Below are positions 1 to 9,342 of a stretch of DNA of 64,000 bases, piece by piece. The stretch's first letter is position 1; the number at the start of each line of letters is the position of its first letter. The stretch comes from CAIVVT01 sp963838205 (GTDB lineage: Bacteria; Acidobacteriota; Terriglobia; Bryobacterales; Bryobacteraceae), in the NCBI GenBank assembly GCA_963838205.1, contig CAWIQF010000013.1, positions 62,001-126,000 of the forward strand, written 5' to 3'. A model generated the notes under the pieces. That model saw nothing but the letters and a program-made list of their open reading frames with translations. It had not been told where the DNA came from and did not search any database. The translations under genes were made by a program, and so were the position numbers.

Positions 1-429
1 GGTGAGCGTGCAATCGACGCCGGTACCGAGGCTGAGGTAGCCGTGGTCGTCGGGCGGGGCCACCTGCAGCAGGACGATGTCGAGCGGCATTTCGCCCGAC
101 AGAAAGAGGCCTTCGATTTCGCTGAGGAAAATGGGCGTGTAGTCGGCGCGTCCTTCCCGCACGGCCTGGCGGACGTTGCCGCCGAGGAACAGGCCGCCGT
201 GGCGGAAAGTGCCTGCGAACTCAGGGAGCGTGTAGGGGGCGTCGCCGAGCGTCAGCATCGATATCACTTCGACGTCCCGTAGCAGGGGCGCGCGCCGGAT
301 CATGGCATCGATCAAGGGTTGCGGGGTCGAGTTGCCTTGCTGGACCCACACCCGCTGGGCGGAGCGCAGCAGGCTGAGTGCTTCGTCCGCAGTCTTGAGC
401 TTGCGGCGGTATTCCTCTCTCCAGGGCAT
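1..429 (-). CDS. Acetyl-CoA hydrolase / 4-hydroxybutyrate CoA-transferase family protein, N-terminal 143 residues
   Basis: The gene reads leftward from ATG at 429 and runs off the window with an open frame. The protein starts MPWREEYRRKLKTADEAL and contains the stretches STPQPLIDAM, LTLGDAPYTLPEF, FRHGGLFLGGNVRQAV, GRADYTPIFLSEI and APPDDHGYLSLG. These match the N-terminal domain of acetate/4-hydroxybutyrate CoA-transferases, which move CoA between acyl-CoA and a carboxylic acid. The catalytic glutamate lies in the C-terminal domain outside the window, so hydrolase and transferase cannot be told apart. The start is supported by conservation right from the N-terminus. The gene stands alone, with a 360-bp gap upstream. 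Confidence 0.85.
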   Translation of the reverse strand, partial: MPWREEYRRKLKTADEALSLLRSAQRVWVQQGNSTPQPLIDAMIRRAPLLRDVEVISMLTLGDAPYTLPEFAGTFRHGGLFLGGNVRQAVREGRADYTPIFLSEIEGLFLSGEMPLDIVLLQVAPPDDHGYLSLGTGVDCTLT

Positions 430-789
430 GATTGAGTCGCCTCCGTGCCGAGCCCACCACCTTATGGTGGTGCTTATAACATCGGCTAATCCGAGGATAA
501 ACTCTCTTATATGCGGTGTCAACCGTATTTAAGCGAAAATGGACAAGCAAGTCAAGACCATTTCCATGGACCACGCAACCATTTGATTTAATTGCGTTTG
601 TTGTCCTGCCGACGATCTTCGCAAAGGGGGCCAGGGGCACATTGAGAGTAGGACGGCTCAGGCCGTGTGGGGACCGCGGAATGGGGACGGCGAGGCGGCT
701 GCGGCTATAGGTGAGTTTCCGGTGACGCCGTCCTTCGGCCTGGATGTCTCCGGAGGCGTGAGCATCCAGGCGCAAAGTGGGGCTAGACT
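430..789. other. Intergenic region without a recognisable gene
   Basis: This gap lies between the divergent CoA-transferase and the antitoxin gene. Apart from the 455-472 inverted repeat, the part from about 470 to 600 is more AT-rich than its surroundings and probably holds promoters. Short open frames here have no recognisable protein features. Confidence 0.5.
455..472. promoter_or_regulatory. Perfect inverted repeat upstream of the CoA-transferase gene (possible operator)
   Basis: CACCACC-TTAT-GGTGGTG is a perfect 7-bp inverted repeat with a 4-base spacer, 26 bp upstream of the ATG at 429. In the leftward transcript it lies in the 5' leader or promoter. No run of T follows, so it is not a terminator. 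A protein operator or leader hairpin is possible; no known family was recognised. Confidence 0.3.
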
Positions 790-1029
790 GTGGGCATGGG
801 AACAGATGCGGCCGAATTACTGGCGCGGGCTCTGACGCTTCCGGAGGCGGCCCGGGCGGCGCTGGCAGACTCACTCATCGACAGCCTCGACGGCCCCGTG
901 GATGAGGACGCCGAGCAGGCGTGGAGGCATGAGGTCGCCTGCCGGCTTCAGGAACTCGACTCAGGCGCAGTGCCAACCGTCGCCTGGGACGAGGTTCGAC
1001 GTCAGCTTCGTACCCGCTCACGCGCCTGA
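790..1029 (+). CDS. Addiction module antitoxin (PF09720-like unstable antitoxin)
   Basis: A 79-residue protein with the layout of TIGR02574/PF09720 putative addiction module components: an N-terminal helix (AAELLARALTLPEAARAALADSLIDSLDG), then an acidic linker with DEDAEQAWRHEVACRLQELDSG and a VAWDEVRRQL motif near the C-terminus. Such antitoxins bind and neutralise the RelE/ParE-type toxin encoded just downstream, and probably repress the operon. The stop overlaps the toxin start (TGATG), so the two are translationally coupled. The GTG at 790 is the longest start; the ATG at 796 is an alternative. Confidence 0.8.
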   Translation: MGMGTDAAELLARALTLPEAARAALADSLIDSLDGPVDEDAEQAWRHEVACRLQELDSGAVPTVAWDEVRRQLRTRSRA

Positions 1030-1331
1030 TGCCAACAGCAGTCAGCTTTCATCCGGCCGCCGTGCGGGATGCCGAGGAAGCCGTCAAATGGTACGCCCAG
1101 CGCAGTTTGCGCACGGCAGACCGGTTCTTGGATGAGTTGGATCGCTTAGTCGAACTCATCGCCGCCGCTCCGGGCCGTTTCCAGCCGTTCGATACCGGCC
1201 TGCGCCGGGCGGGGCTCCGCCGATTCCCTTACTACCTCGTGTTCCGGGCGGACGAAACGAGGACCGAAGTTCTCGCCGTAGCCCATGTAAAGAGGCGGCC
1301 TGGATTCTGGCGCGAACGAATCGCTCGATGA
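1029..1331 (+). CDS. RelE/ParE-family toxin
   Basis: A 100-residue basic protein overlapping the upstream antitoxin by one base. It has the ParE/RelE plan: an N-terminal strand and two helices (AVSFHPAAVRDAEEAVKWYAQRSLRTADRFLDELDR), then a strand core GLRRAGLRRFPYYLVFRADETRTEVLAVAHVKRRPGFWRER. The conserved RFPY-YLVF and AVAHVKRRPG-W stretches are typical of ParE_toxin (PF05016). It probably acts on gyrase or the ribosome; which one cannot be seen. This is a classic type II pair in host DNA, well away from the prophage. Confidence 0.85.
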   Translation: MPTAVSFHPAAVRDAEEAVKWYAQRSLRTADRFLDELDRLVELIAAAPGRFQPFDTGLRRAGLRRFPYYLVFRADETRTEVLAVAHVKRRPGFWRERIAR

Positions 1332-1493
1332 CGCTGTCGTTGTTGGCTGCTTTTGCACCGCGGTGCGCACGGGAGCCGCGGGCATCATCTATTCAGATCC
1401 CATCTCGGATTGATAGCGGGATGCTCACCCCGTGCGCGGCATCGAACCGTCGCCGCGCCCGACTGACGAATGACGCACCACCGAGCCCGGACT

Positions 1494-1925
1494 TCAGTTG
1501 GTGATGTCGTGCGTGCCGCTGTGGCCGCGCAAGGGAATGTAAACCTCCTCGAAGGCCTTGTGCGCGGGATGATTGGTGTACTTGTCGAATGCTGCCTGAT
1601 CTTCGAATTCGATCACGAAGGCGTCGGTGAAGGGGCGCGGCTTGACGGTGCCGTCGGGCTGTTTTTCGCTGAAAACTCCCTGCACCTTAGTGCTTTTCAG
1701 CCAGACGTTTTTGATGCCCGGCACTGCAGAGGCCATCTTTTCGATGGCGTCGAGCACGCTCTTCTTTTGTTCCTCCGTCGTGCCGTCCTTGTAGTACAGG
1801 GTCACAACATGGATCACGGATTTTGGTTTACCAAATCTATTGGCGGCGAAGCCGGCGGCGGCGCCCAGGGCGACCAGCAGGGACGCGGCGGCGACGGCCT
1901 GGATCAGACGCAGATTCAGATGCAT
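1494..1925 (-). CDS. Dabb (stress-responsive A/B barrel) protein with N-terminal signal or anchor
   Basis: The start at 1925 is chosen because GGAG lies about 8 bases upstream; the longer frame from 1988 overlaps the preceding gene. The 143-residue protein begins MHLNLRLIQAVAAASLLVALGAAAGFAANRF, a signal peptide or membrane anchor. A ferredoxin-like Dabb domain (PF07876) follows: VIHVVTLYYKDGTTEEQKKSVLDAIEKM, then IKNVWLKST and FTDAFVIEFEDQAAFDKYTNHPAHKAF. The last part is the family hallmark. Exported Dabb proteins are common in acidobacteria and their function is unknown. The gene is five bases downstream of the membrane-protein gene, so likely co-transcribed. Confidence 0.75.
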   Translation of the reverse strand: MHLNLRLIQAVAAASLLVALGAAAGFAANRFGKPKSVIHVVTLYYKDGTTEEQKKSVLDAIEKMASAVPGIKNVWLKSTKVQGVFSEKQPDGTVKPRPFTDAFVIEFEDQAAFDKYTNHPAHKAFEEVYIPLRGHSGTHDITN

Positions 1926-1930
1926 TGGAA

Positions 1931-2356
1931 TCACTCCTGGATCGGTTCGGACTGAAGTGCAAGGGAGCGAGCCGGCAGGCCGGACCACTCTTCACAAATG
2001 ATGATCGAATTAGCGGGGTTGTCGCGGAGGTGTTTGATGCTCACGGAGCCGACCAGGCGAGTCGGATCGCTACCCAGCAACTCGAGCAGAGCCGAAATGT
2101 CCTGCGTGGCGGCGTATTGCACGCCGTGCACGTCGTAGGTGTAAAACAGGGTTTGCGCGTCGGCCTCGACAATGACGCCGTCAATAGTCCGGCCCAGTTG
2201 GTTGACCATCAGGCGGCGGCGTTTCTCAATTTCCTCGGGCGTGATGCGCCGGCCGGCGAGCCAGATAATCGCCACGCCCGCCGTCATTACGAGCACGCCC
2301 GCCACCGCCAGGGAGGCGACCGGATACGCCGTAAGAATTGAAAGAACTCGCATCAC
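1931..2356 (-). CDS. Single-pass membrane protein of unknown function
   Basis: 141 residues. The N-terminus has hydrophobic helices at about residues 5-35 (LTAYPVASLAVAGVLVMTAGVAIIWLAGRR). A soluble domain of about 105 residues follows, rich in short strands, with IDGVIVEADAQTLFYTYDVHGVQYAATQDISALL. No family was recognised. GTG at 2356 and ATG at 2353 are both possible; a GGGAG lies almost directly upstream. It sits between the transaldolase and the Dabb gene in the same leftward block. Confidence 0.55.
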   Translation of the reverse strand: MMRVLSILTAYPVASLAVAGVLVMTAGVAIIWLAGRRITPEEIEKRRRLMVNQLGRTIDGVIVEADAQTLFYTYDVHGVQYAATQDISALLELLGSDPTRLVGSVSIKHLRDNPANSIIICEEWSGLPARSLALQSEPIQE

Positions 2357-2372
2357 TCCCTGTCCGCGCGAA

Positions 2373-3035
2373 TCAGCGTGGCGTGCCTGTATCGGGGAAA
2401 GCCTTCTTATAATCTTTAAGAAACTGCTCCAGCCCGCGGTCGGTCAAGGGGTGGTTGAACAACTGGTCGAGGACCTTGAACGGCATCGTAGCGATGTGCG
2501 CTCCAGCTTGGGCGGCCTGCACCACGTGCAACGGCGAGCGCAGGGAAGCGGCCAGCACTTCGGTCTTGAATCCGTAGTTGGCATAGATGCCGCAGATGGT
2601 GTCGACCAGCGCCATGCCTTCTTCGGCGATGTCGTCGAAGCGGCCGACGAACGGGCTGACGAAAGTAGCGCCGGCTTTGGCCGCGAGCAAGGCCTGGGCG
2701 GCGCTGAAGCACAGCGTCAAATTGAAGCGGATGCCCTGTTTGCAGAGCGTCGCGCAGGTACGGATGCCGTCGCGCGTGAGCGGCACTTTGACGATGATAT
2801 TGGGGTGAATGGCGCTGAGCTCGTGCGCCTGTTTGACCATGCCGTCGAATTCGGTCGCGACCACTTCGGCGCTGATCGGACCGTCGACGATGTCGCAGAT
2901 GCGGCGGACCTGCTCCTCGATCGGTTTACCTTCCTTGGCGATCAGCGACGGGTTGGTGGTGACGCCGTCGACGATGCCCCACGCCGCGCCCTTCTTCAGT
3001 TCATCGAGATTTGCGGTATCGAGAAAAAACTTCAT
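2373..3035 (-). CDS. fsa: Transaldolase / fructose-6-phosphate aldolase family protein
   Basis: 220 residues, the usual length of the small single-domain transaldolase family (FSA/TalC-like). It begins MKFFLDTANLDELKKG with DGVTTNPSLIAKEG, the N-terminal signature. The Schiff-base lysine lies in NIIVKVPLTRDG, and FNLTLCFSAAQALLAAKAGATFVSPFVGR and KTEVLAASLRSPLHV are conserved core stretches. The enzyme is cytoplasmic and either transfers dihydroxyacetone groups (pentose phosphate pathway) or cleaves fructose-6-phosphate; sequence alone does not decide. A GGGAGGGG ribosome site precedes the ATG. Confidence 0.93.
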   Translation of the reverse strand: MKFFLDTANLDELKKGAAWGIVDGVTTNPSLIAKEGKPIEEQVRRICDIVDGPISAEVVATEFDGMVKQAHELSAIHPNIIVKVPLTRDGIRTCATLCKQGIRFNLTLCFSAAQALLAAKAGATFVSPFVGRFDDIAEEGMALVDTICGIYANYGFKTEVLAASLRSPLHVVQAAQAGAHIATMPFKVLDQLFNHPLTDRGLEQFLKDYKKAFPDTGTPR

Positions 3036-3062
3036 TGGCCCCTCCCTGCGGAATGCCGGCAG

Positions 3063-3833
3063 CTACCTGCGTTCGATGGAATTCTCGAGTATTCCCAGCC
3101 CCGAGATTTCCACCTCGACGCGGTCGCCCGGGTTCACCGGACCTACGCCCGGCGGAGTGCCGGTGGCGATCAGGTCACCCGGTTCGAGCGTCATGAATTG
3201 GGAAACAAACTCAAGAATAGCACCCACGGAAAAGATCATCTGCGAGACGGCCGCGTCCTGGCGGACCGCGCCGTTGACGCGGGTGACAATGCGCAGCGCG
3301 TCGAAGTCGACTTCCTCCTTCAACACCAGCCACGGCCCGACGGGGCAGAACGTATCGCAGCCTTTGGCGCGCGTCCACTGGCCGTCCTTCTTCTGCAGAT
3401 CGCGGGCCGTGATGTCGTTGACAATGGTGTAGCCGGCGACATGGCGCAGGTAGTCCGCGGCGCGGATGCGGCGCGTGCGGCGTCCAATGACGACGCCCAG
3501 TTCGCCCTCGAAATCGACGCGCTCGGCGATTTCCGGGTAAATCACGGGCGCGCCGTGAGCGTTCAACGAGGAGGGTGGCTTGAGGAAGATGAGCGGCTCC
3601 GCGGGCGGTGCGTTGCCGAGTTCGCGGGCGTGCTCGGCGTAGTTGCGGCCGACGCAGACGATTTTCGAGGGCGACACCGGCGGCAGCAGGCGGATGCGCT
3701 GGAGCGGGTATGTGTTTCCATCGGAGGCGCGAATCGTGTCGCCGTCCACTGTGCCCTGAAGCACGCGGCGATCGGCGTCCGGGGCGGTGATCGGGACCAG
3801 GGAATCGCGTGAAAAACGAACGTAGCGGGTCAT
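3063..3833 (-). CDS. Fumarylacetoacetate hydrolase (FAH) family protein
   Basis: The start at 3833 (MTRYVRFSRD) is favoured by a GGAG eight bases upstream; the frame extends to 3878. The protein of 256 residues has the FAH fold signature (PF01557): IVCVGRNYAEHARELGN, LIFLKPPSSL, VDFEGELGVVIGRRTRRI, a metal-binding FEGE region, GYTIVNDITARDLQKKDGQW, and the C-terminal EPGDLIATGTPPGVGPVNPGDRVEVEISGLG. Family members hydrolyse or decarboxylate acylpyruvates and 2-keto-enol acids using Mg2+. The GDTIRASDG N-terminal piece is typical of the bacterial 2-hydroxyhepta-2,4-diene-1,7-dioate isomerase-like branch. Confidence 0.9.
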   Translation of the reverse strand: MTRYVRFSRDSLVPITAPDADRRVLQGTVDGDTIRASDGNTYPLQRIRLLPPVSPSKIVCVGRNYAEHARELGNAPPAEPLIFLKPPSSLNAHGAPVIYPEIAERVDFEGELGVVIGRRTRRIRAADYLRHVAGYTIVNDITARDLQKKDGQWTRAKGCDTFCPVGPWLVLKEEVDFDALRIVTRVNGAVRQDAAVSQMIFSVGAILEFVSQFMTLEPGDLIATGTPPGVGPVNPGDRVEVEISGLGILENSIERR

Positions 3834-3926
3834 GACTCTCCAAACTGTACAAGCGCCGGAGCGGCGCGTATCGTTCATCTGTATCGCGATTTGTATCGCA
3901 TTCTGTATTGCGAACTGTATCTCGAT

Positions 3927-4906
3927 CTACTGCGCCACGAACTCAATCGCGACGCCGGGCTTACTCGCGTTGCCTTTGCTGTCGCTGGCCGAGATGGCAT
4001 AGCGATAATGCTTGCCCGCGCTCACCTGGCGGTCGCTGTAGGTGACGTCTCCGGCCACTTCGGCCAGCTTGACCAGCGCGCCGGAACCCTCGGCGCGCCA
4101 CACCTGGTAAGCCTTCAGGTCGGGCTCGCGACCAGGCTCCCAAGACAATTCGATGCTGTTCACTCCGGCAATCGCGGTCAGGCCGGACGGGGGTTCGGGC
4201 GGGAAAACATCTTTGTAAGTGAGACCGGCCGGCTTGGACAAATCGCTTTCGGCGAAGCTCTTTCCGGCCGGCACGAGCGCCTGAACCTGGTAGGTGTAAT
4301 TCTGGTCCTCTTCGATCGCGGCCGCATCGAGCCATTCGGGCGTGGTGGCGAGGGCCACGGCCTGGGCCTTCGCCTCGCCCTTGATCTGACGGAAAACGCG
4401 CCAACTGGTTCCCGGCGGCGCGCCGGCGGCAGGCCAACGCAAGGTGATGCCGCCCGGACCGGCTGCGGTTTCCACAATGGGCACGGGCGGCACGGGCACA
4501 ACATGCAGATTCAGCGGTTCGCTCCACTGCCCGCGGCGGCCAGTAGGCCCGACCACACGCACGGCGATGACGATGTCCTTGCCTTCCAAGCCCGCAATGG
4601 GCGCCTTGAATTCATAGCCCTGGGCTTGCGGCGGCTCGATCGGAATGCGCGTGGCGGCGGCGGCCCAGTGGTCCATCGAGGGGCCGGGCGGACCATAACG
4701 CAATTCGATTTCCCGCAAACGCTTGAGCACGAGTCCATCCGTGGTTTTGCCTGTGACGACCAGGCCGATGACGAGTTGACCGGCGTGTTGACGGGCATTC
4801 AAGACGGTGACGCGCTCGGGAATGTTCAGCGCCGGGGGCAGCGGCCCGCCGACGAAGCCGCATCCACACGCGGCAGCCATAGCCAGGACGACAAGCAAAG
4901 TGCGCA

Positions 4907-4907
<1 letters not shown>
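3927..4907 (-). CDS. Fibronectin type III domain lipoprotein
   Basis: 326 residues. MRTLLVVLAMAAACGCGF is a lipoprotein signal with a cysteine at about residue 14 or 16. After a proline-rich linker come three segments of roughly 90-100 residues. The second and third are clear FN3 domains, with PGGITLRWPA...WRVFRQI...YTYQVQALVPAGKS and SGLTAIAGVNSIELSWEPGREPDLKAYQVWRA...HYRYAISASDSKGN. It is probably anchored in the periplasm or on the surface; a binding partner cannot be told. Its ATG overlaps the hslU stop by one base, which implies translational coupling to a cytoplasmic protease gene without an obvious reason. Confidence 0.8.
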
Positions 4908-6265
<1,358 letters not shown>

Positions 6266-6268
6266 GGC

Positions 6269-6823
6269 TCAGCCCAGTTCCTGATACGTGATGTTGCGGT
6301 TGGTGTAGATGCAGGTGTCGGCGGCGATGTTCATGGCCCGCTCGACAATCTCACGCGCGGACAACTTCGTGTTTTCGAGCAGCGCCTTGGCTGCCGCTTT
6401 GGCGTAGCCGCCGCCGGAACCGATGGCGGCGCAGGGCTCGTCGGGCTCGATCACGTCGCCGTCGCCGCTGAGGATGTACGTGTTCGTCAGATCGGCGACC
6501 AGCAGCAGGGCTTCGAGGTGGCGCAGCACCTTATCGGTCCGCCAGTCCTTCGCCATCTCGACCGCGCTGCGGGCCAGGTTACCGTTGAACTGCTCGAGCT
6601 TGGATTCAAATCGGGAGAACAGCGAAAAGGCGTCCGCGGTGGAACCGGCGAAGCCGGCGAGGATGGTGTCTTTGTGCAACCGGCGGAGCTTGTTGGCGCC
6701 GGCCTTGAGCACCTCGTTACCGATCGTGACCTGGCCGTCGCCGGCAATCACAACCTTGCCGTTGCGGCGCACAACCAGGATCGTCGTGCCATGCATTCTG
6801 GGATTCATGAGATAGCCAACCAT
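6269..6823 (-). CDS. hslV: ATP-dependent protease peptidase subunit HslV
   Basis: 184 residues in the longest frame. The mature N-terminal catalytic threonine is the first T of TTILVVRRNGKVVIAGDGQVT, so the pro-sequence would be 11 residues from ATG 6823, 6 from ATG 6808 or 2 from ATG 6796; family members mostly have short ones. Other hallmarks are KLRRLHKDTILAGFAGSTADAFSLF and the Gly-rich CAAIGSGGGYAKAAAKALL. It forms the proteolytic double ring of HslUV, acting on misfolded cytoplasmic proteins. It heads the leftward hslVU operon and is divergent from the glycosyltransferase at 6927. Confidence 0.97.
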   Translation of the reverse strand: MVGYLMNPRMHGTTILVVRRNGKVVIAGDGQVTIGNEVLKAGANKLRRLHKDTILAGFAGSTADAFSLFSRFESKLEQFNGNLARSAVEMAKDWRTDKVLRHLEALLLVADLTNTYILSGDGDVIEPDEPCAAIGSGGGYAKAAAKALLENTKLSAREIVERAMNIAADTCIYTNRNITYQELG

Positions 6824-6926
6824 CCCAGTGTAACCAATGCGGCTTTTGGGCTGGCCAGGACCGCCAGTGTAGGCCGGCTCGCAGTGACGAACGCAGTCGC
6901 CAACGCCATGTTAGCCTTTTAGGCGC

Positions 6927-7949
6927 ATGCCCTCGCCTGAACAGGTCTACCACCTGCTGCGGCCGCGCCTTCATCCAATCCGGCTTTCGCTGGTGATCCC
7001 GATGTACAACGAGGAAGCGACAATCCCGTTTCTTCGCGCGGCGGTGACCGAGTTCCTGCGCGATCTCCCCGTTGAGGCGGAAGTCATTGTAGTGAATGAC
7101 GGCAGTACGGACGCCACGCTGGTGAAAGCCGCTGAATGGGCAGCCGCTGAGCCCAGGGTCAAGGTGATCCACCTTTCCCGCAACTTCGGACACCAACTGG
7201 CCGCGACCGCGGGTCTCGATTATGCGCACGGGGACGCCATCGTGCTGATTGACGCCGATCTGCAGGACCCGTTGTCCGTGATTCACGAAATGGTGGAGCG
7301 TTACCGCCAGGGCTACGACGTCGTCTACGGACAGCGCGAGGCCCGCCCAGGTGAGGGCGGATTCAAGAGATTCAGCGCCTGGGCCTTCTACAGACTGATG
7401 CGGACGATCGTGGCTCGGCATCTTCCAGTTGACGCCGGAGATTTTCGGCTGCTCTCCCGGGAGTGTTTGGACGGCCTTCAGCAGATGCGGGAGCAGCATC
7501 GGTTTTTGCGCGGCATGGTGGCCTGGGTTGGGTACCCGCAGTGCGCAGTGAAGTACCGGCGCGACCCGCGCGTGGCTGGAAGCACGAAGTACCCCCTGAG
7601 CAAAATGCTGCGGTTCGCCTGGACGGCAGCCACTTCGTTTTCCACGCTGCCGTTGCAGATCAGCATAGTTCTCGGCCTGCTCGCGGGACTCCTGGGCATC
7701 GAGGAGGCCGTGCGCGCGGTTGTGGCCTTGTTGGCGGGCCGCACAGTGCCCGGCTGGACTTCGCTGATGGTCGTTATCAGTATCCTCGGCTGCGCTGTGC
7801 TGATCGGCATCGGGATCGTGGGGCAGTACGTCGGGAAGATTTATGAAGAGTCGAAGGGGCGTCCGCTTTATCTGGTGGCGCGGACGTTCAATGTCTCACC
7901 CGCCGAAGAGCCGAACCGGAGCAGCACCGCTGCGCGGACGGCGGACTGA
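6927..7949 (+). CDS. Glycosyltransferase family 2 (DPM1/GtrB-like, membrane-anchored)
   Basis: 340 residues. The GT-A domain starts at about residue 20: LSLVIPMYNEEATIPFLRA, EVIVVNDGSTDATL, LSRNFGHQLAATAGLDYAHGD, and DADLQDP for metal and nucleotide-sugar binding. DAGDFRLLSRECLDGL, MREQHRFLRGMVAWVGY and VAGSTKYPLSKM follow, all typical of polyprenyl-phosphate glycosyltransferases. Two transmembrane helices lie at about residues 250-275 and 285-310. It probably loads a hexose onto undecaprenyl phosphate for surface glycan modification. It is the first rightward gene after hslV. Confidence 0.92.
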   Translation: MPSPEQVYHLLRPRLHPIRLSLVIPMYNEEATIPFLRAAVTEFLRDLPVEAEVIVVNDGSTDATLVKAAEWAAAEPRVKVIHLSRNFGHQLAATAGLDYAHGDAIVLIDADLQDPLSVIHEMVERYRQGYDVVYGQREARPGEGGFKRFSAWAFYRLMRTIVARHLPVDAGDFRLLSRECLDGLQQMREQHRFLRGMVAWVGYPQCAVKYRRDPRVAGSTKYPLSKMLRFAWTAATSFSTLPLQISIVLGLLAGLLGIEEAVRAVVALLAGRTVPGWTSLMVVISILGCAVLIGIGIVGQYVGKIYEESKGRPLYLVARTFNVSPAEEPNRSSTAARTAD

Positions 7950-8280
7950 GCCGGCGAATCTCATCGGGGACGGGAATAGATTCCCAAAGCGACGCCATTC
8001 GGCGTGAGGGCGCTCCAGCCCAGACCGCGGATGATCGCCGCCGTCACGGCGCCGGGCGTTCCTTTCCGCATGGACTCTTGACGGCCGGGTTGTTGAAGGC
8101 CGCTTCGGCGAAGTAGGGTTCAGGGTATTTTTAGCGATATGGCAGGAAGGAACAGAACCCGATCAGCAGGACGATGCAGATGGCGATCGGAAGTAACGCG
8201 GAGTCGGAACTGGATCAACGCCTGTTGCGCGATTCTTCGGGTAGTATGGAAGGCTGCATGACAAGTTGGAGCACTGAGAG
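7950..8280. other. Intergenic region, possible gene remnant
   Basis: No intact gene was seen. On the minus strand near 8120-8190 a short frame encodes a hydrophobic stretch (PIAICIVLLIGFCSFLPYR) ending in a stop, with a stop just upstream. This may be the tail of a decayed membrane-protein gene. Two convergent genes end on either side, so a transcription terminator would be expected, but no clear hairpin with a T run was found. Confidence 0.4.
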
Positions 8281-9342
8281 TCAGTCACGCTGTAGTGATT
8301 CAACGTGCATCTCAGTGATGTCTCCAAGCCACGCCTCGAGCAGGCCCGTTTCTTCCTTTGCCACCGCGCCCATCTCAATCAGCGCGCTGTAGCAACGCCT
8401 CATATTATCGGCGATTGCATCAACGCCGGCGTTCAGGCTCAGTGCCTTTAAACGATCGGCTATTGCACTGTTCAAAAGGTATCCCGGCACTTCGTCTCGA
8501 AAGTCCCGCAGCAGGTCATGCTCGTTCCTCTCCTGCCACACCGTTGCTTCGTGGAACTGGACCGACCAGCCGTTCTCCCACGCAATTGGCTGCGCGACGA
8601 AACTCCGCCAAATGTCCGTCATCCGAAACGAGCACTGCGACGGCAAATACATCAGCGGAAACGCATCCGCCCACCACGTCGTGTTCTGGCTATTGAACGG
8701 GCACCACGCACCCGCCTGCAGAGCCACCCGCCGGTCCATGCGAAAGCTCTGCGGCAGTTCGCAGACCAGCCGGTACACTGCGTCCACATCGGGATTCTCA
8801 TCCGCCAGCCCTTGTTGGATCGGGCAATCCACCTCTGCCAGCGCCAGGTCCTCAAACCGCGGCGGCTCACTCCTGATCGCTTCGAGCGGCAGGCCCCGCG
8901 GCCATATCATCGCGTCCGTGAAGTAGCGGTACACATTCACCCAGCCCAGCGCGTCCACGCGTTTCACTTCGACGTGCCGCCGCCGCTCTGCCCAGAACGC
9001 ATCGCGAGGAAAATTGTCGTCGTCCGTTTCAACCAGTACGCGCGCCCCATCGCGGATCGCCAACAGGTAACCGATGTTTTTCCGCGCATAGCTGCGCTCG
9101 GGGCAAACGGCCGCGTACTGCAACCCGCTCTCCCGTTGTGCCGCCAGGCCGTAGTACTCGCAGCCCTCCAACTCAAAGTCCGTCGGGCTTTTCGAATCCC
9201 CCACGAGCACGAATCGCAATCCGCGCCGCTGCGCCCCATGAGCCAGGGACCGCAGCGCCGCATTCGGCGCCGCAATCGAAGTCACCACTAGCGCGGTCGG
9301 CTCTTCGCGCGGTATTACCGGGGCCCTCTCCACACTGCTCAC
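8281..9342 (-). CDS. STELLO-like glycosyltransferase (DUF288)
   Basis: The start GTG at 9342 overlaps the upstream stop by four bases (GTGA); the open frame to 9702 is a shadow of the upstream gene. The 353-residue protein shows TALVVTSIAAPNAALRSLA, RFVLVGDSKSP, YARKNIGYLLAIRDGARVLVETDDDN, NVYRYFTDAMIWPRGLPL, FPLMYLPSQCSFRMTDIWRSFVAQ and QERNEHDLLRDFRDEVPGYL. This order matches DUF288/STELLO proteins, known from plant Golgi glucosyltransferases and from bacteria. TDDDN is the probable metal-binding motif. Its place in a glycosyltransferase cluster fits a role in surface glycan synthesis; the sugar is unknown. Confidence 0.75.
   Translation of the reverse strand: MSSVERAPVIPREEPTALVVTSIAAPNAALRSLAHGAQRRGLRFVLVGDSKSPTDFELEGCEYYGLAAQRESGLQYAAVCPERSYARKNIGYLLAIRDGARVLVETDDDNFPRDAFWAERRRHVEVKRVDALGWVNVYRYFTDAMIWPRGLPLEAIRSEPPRFEDLALAEVDCPIQQGLADENPDVDAVYRLVCELPQSFRMDRRVALQAGAWCPFNSQNTTWWADAFPLMYLPSQCSFRMTDIWRSFVAQPIAWENGWSVQFHEATVWQERNEHDLLRDFRDEVPGYLLNSAIADRLKALSLNAGVDAIADNMRRCYSALIEMGAVAKEETGLLEAWLGDITEMHVESLQRD

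Noticed and set aside
2172..3812. Plus-strand open frame of 546 codons opposite transaldolase and FAH genes
   Set aside because: Both opposite genes are clear family members with ribosome sites; this frame has none.
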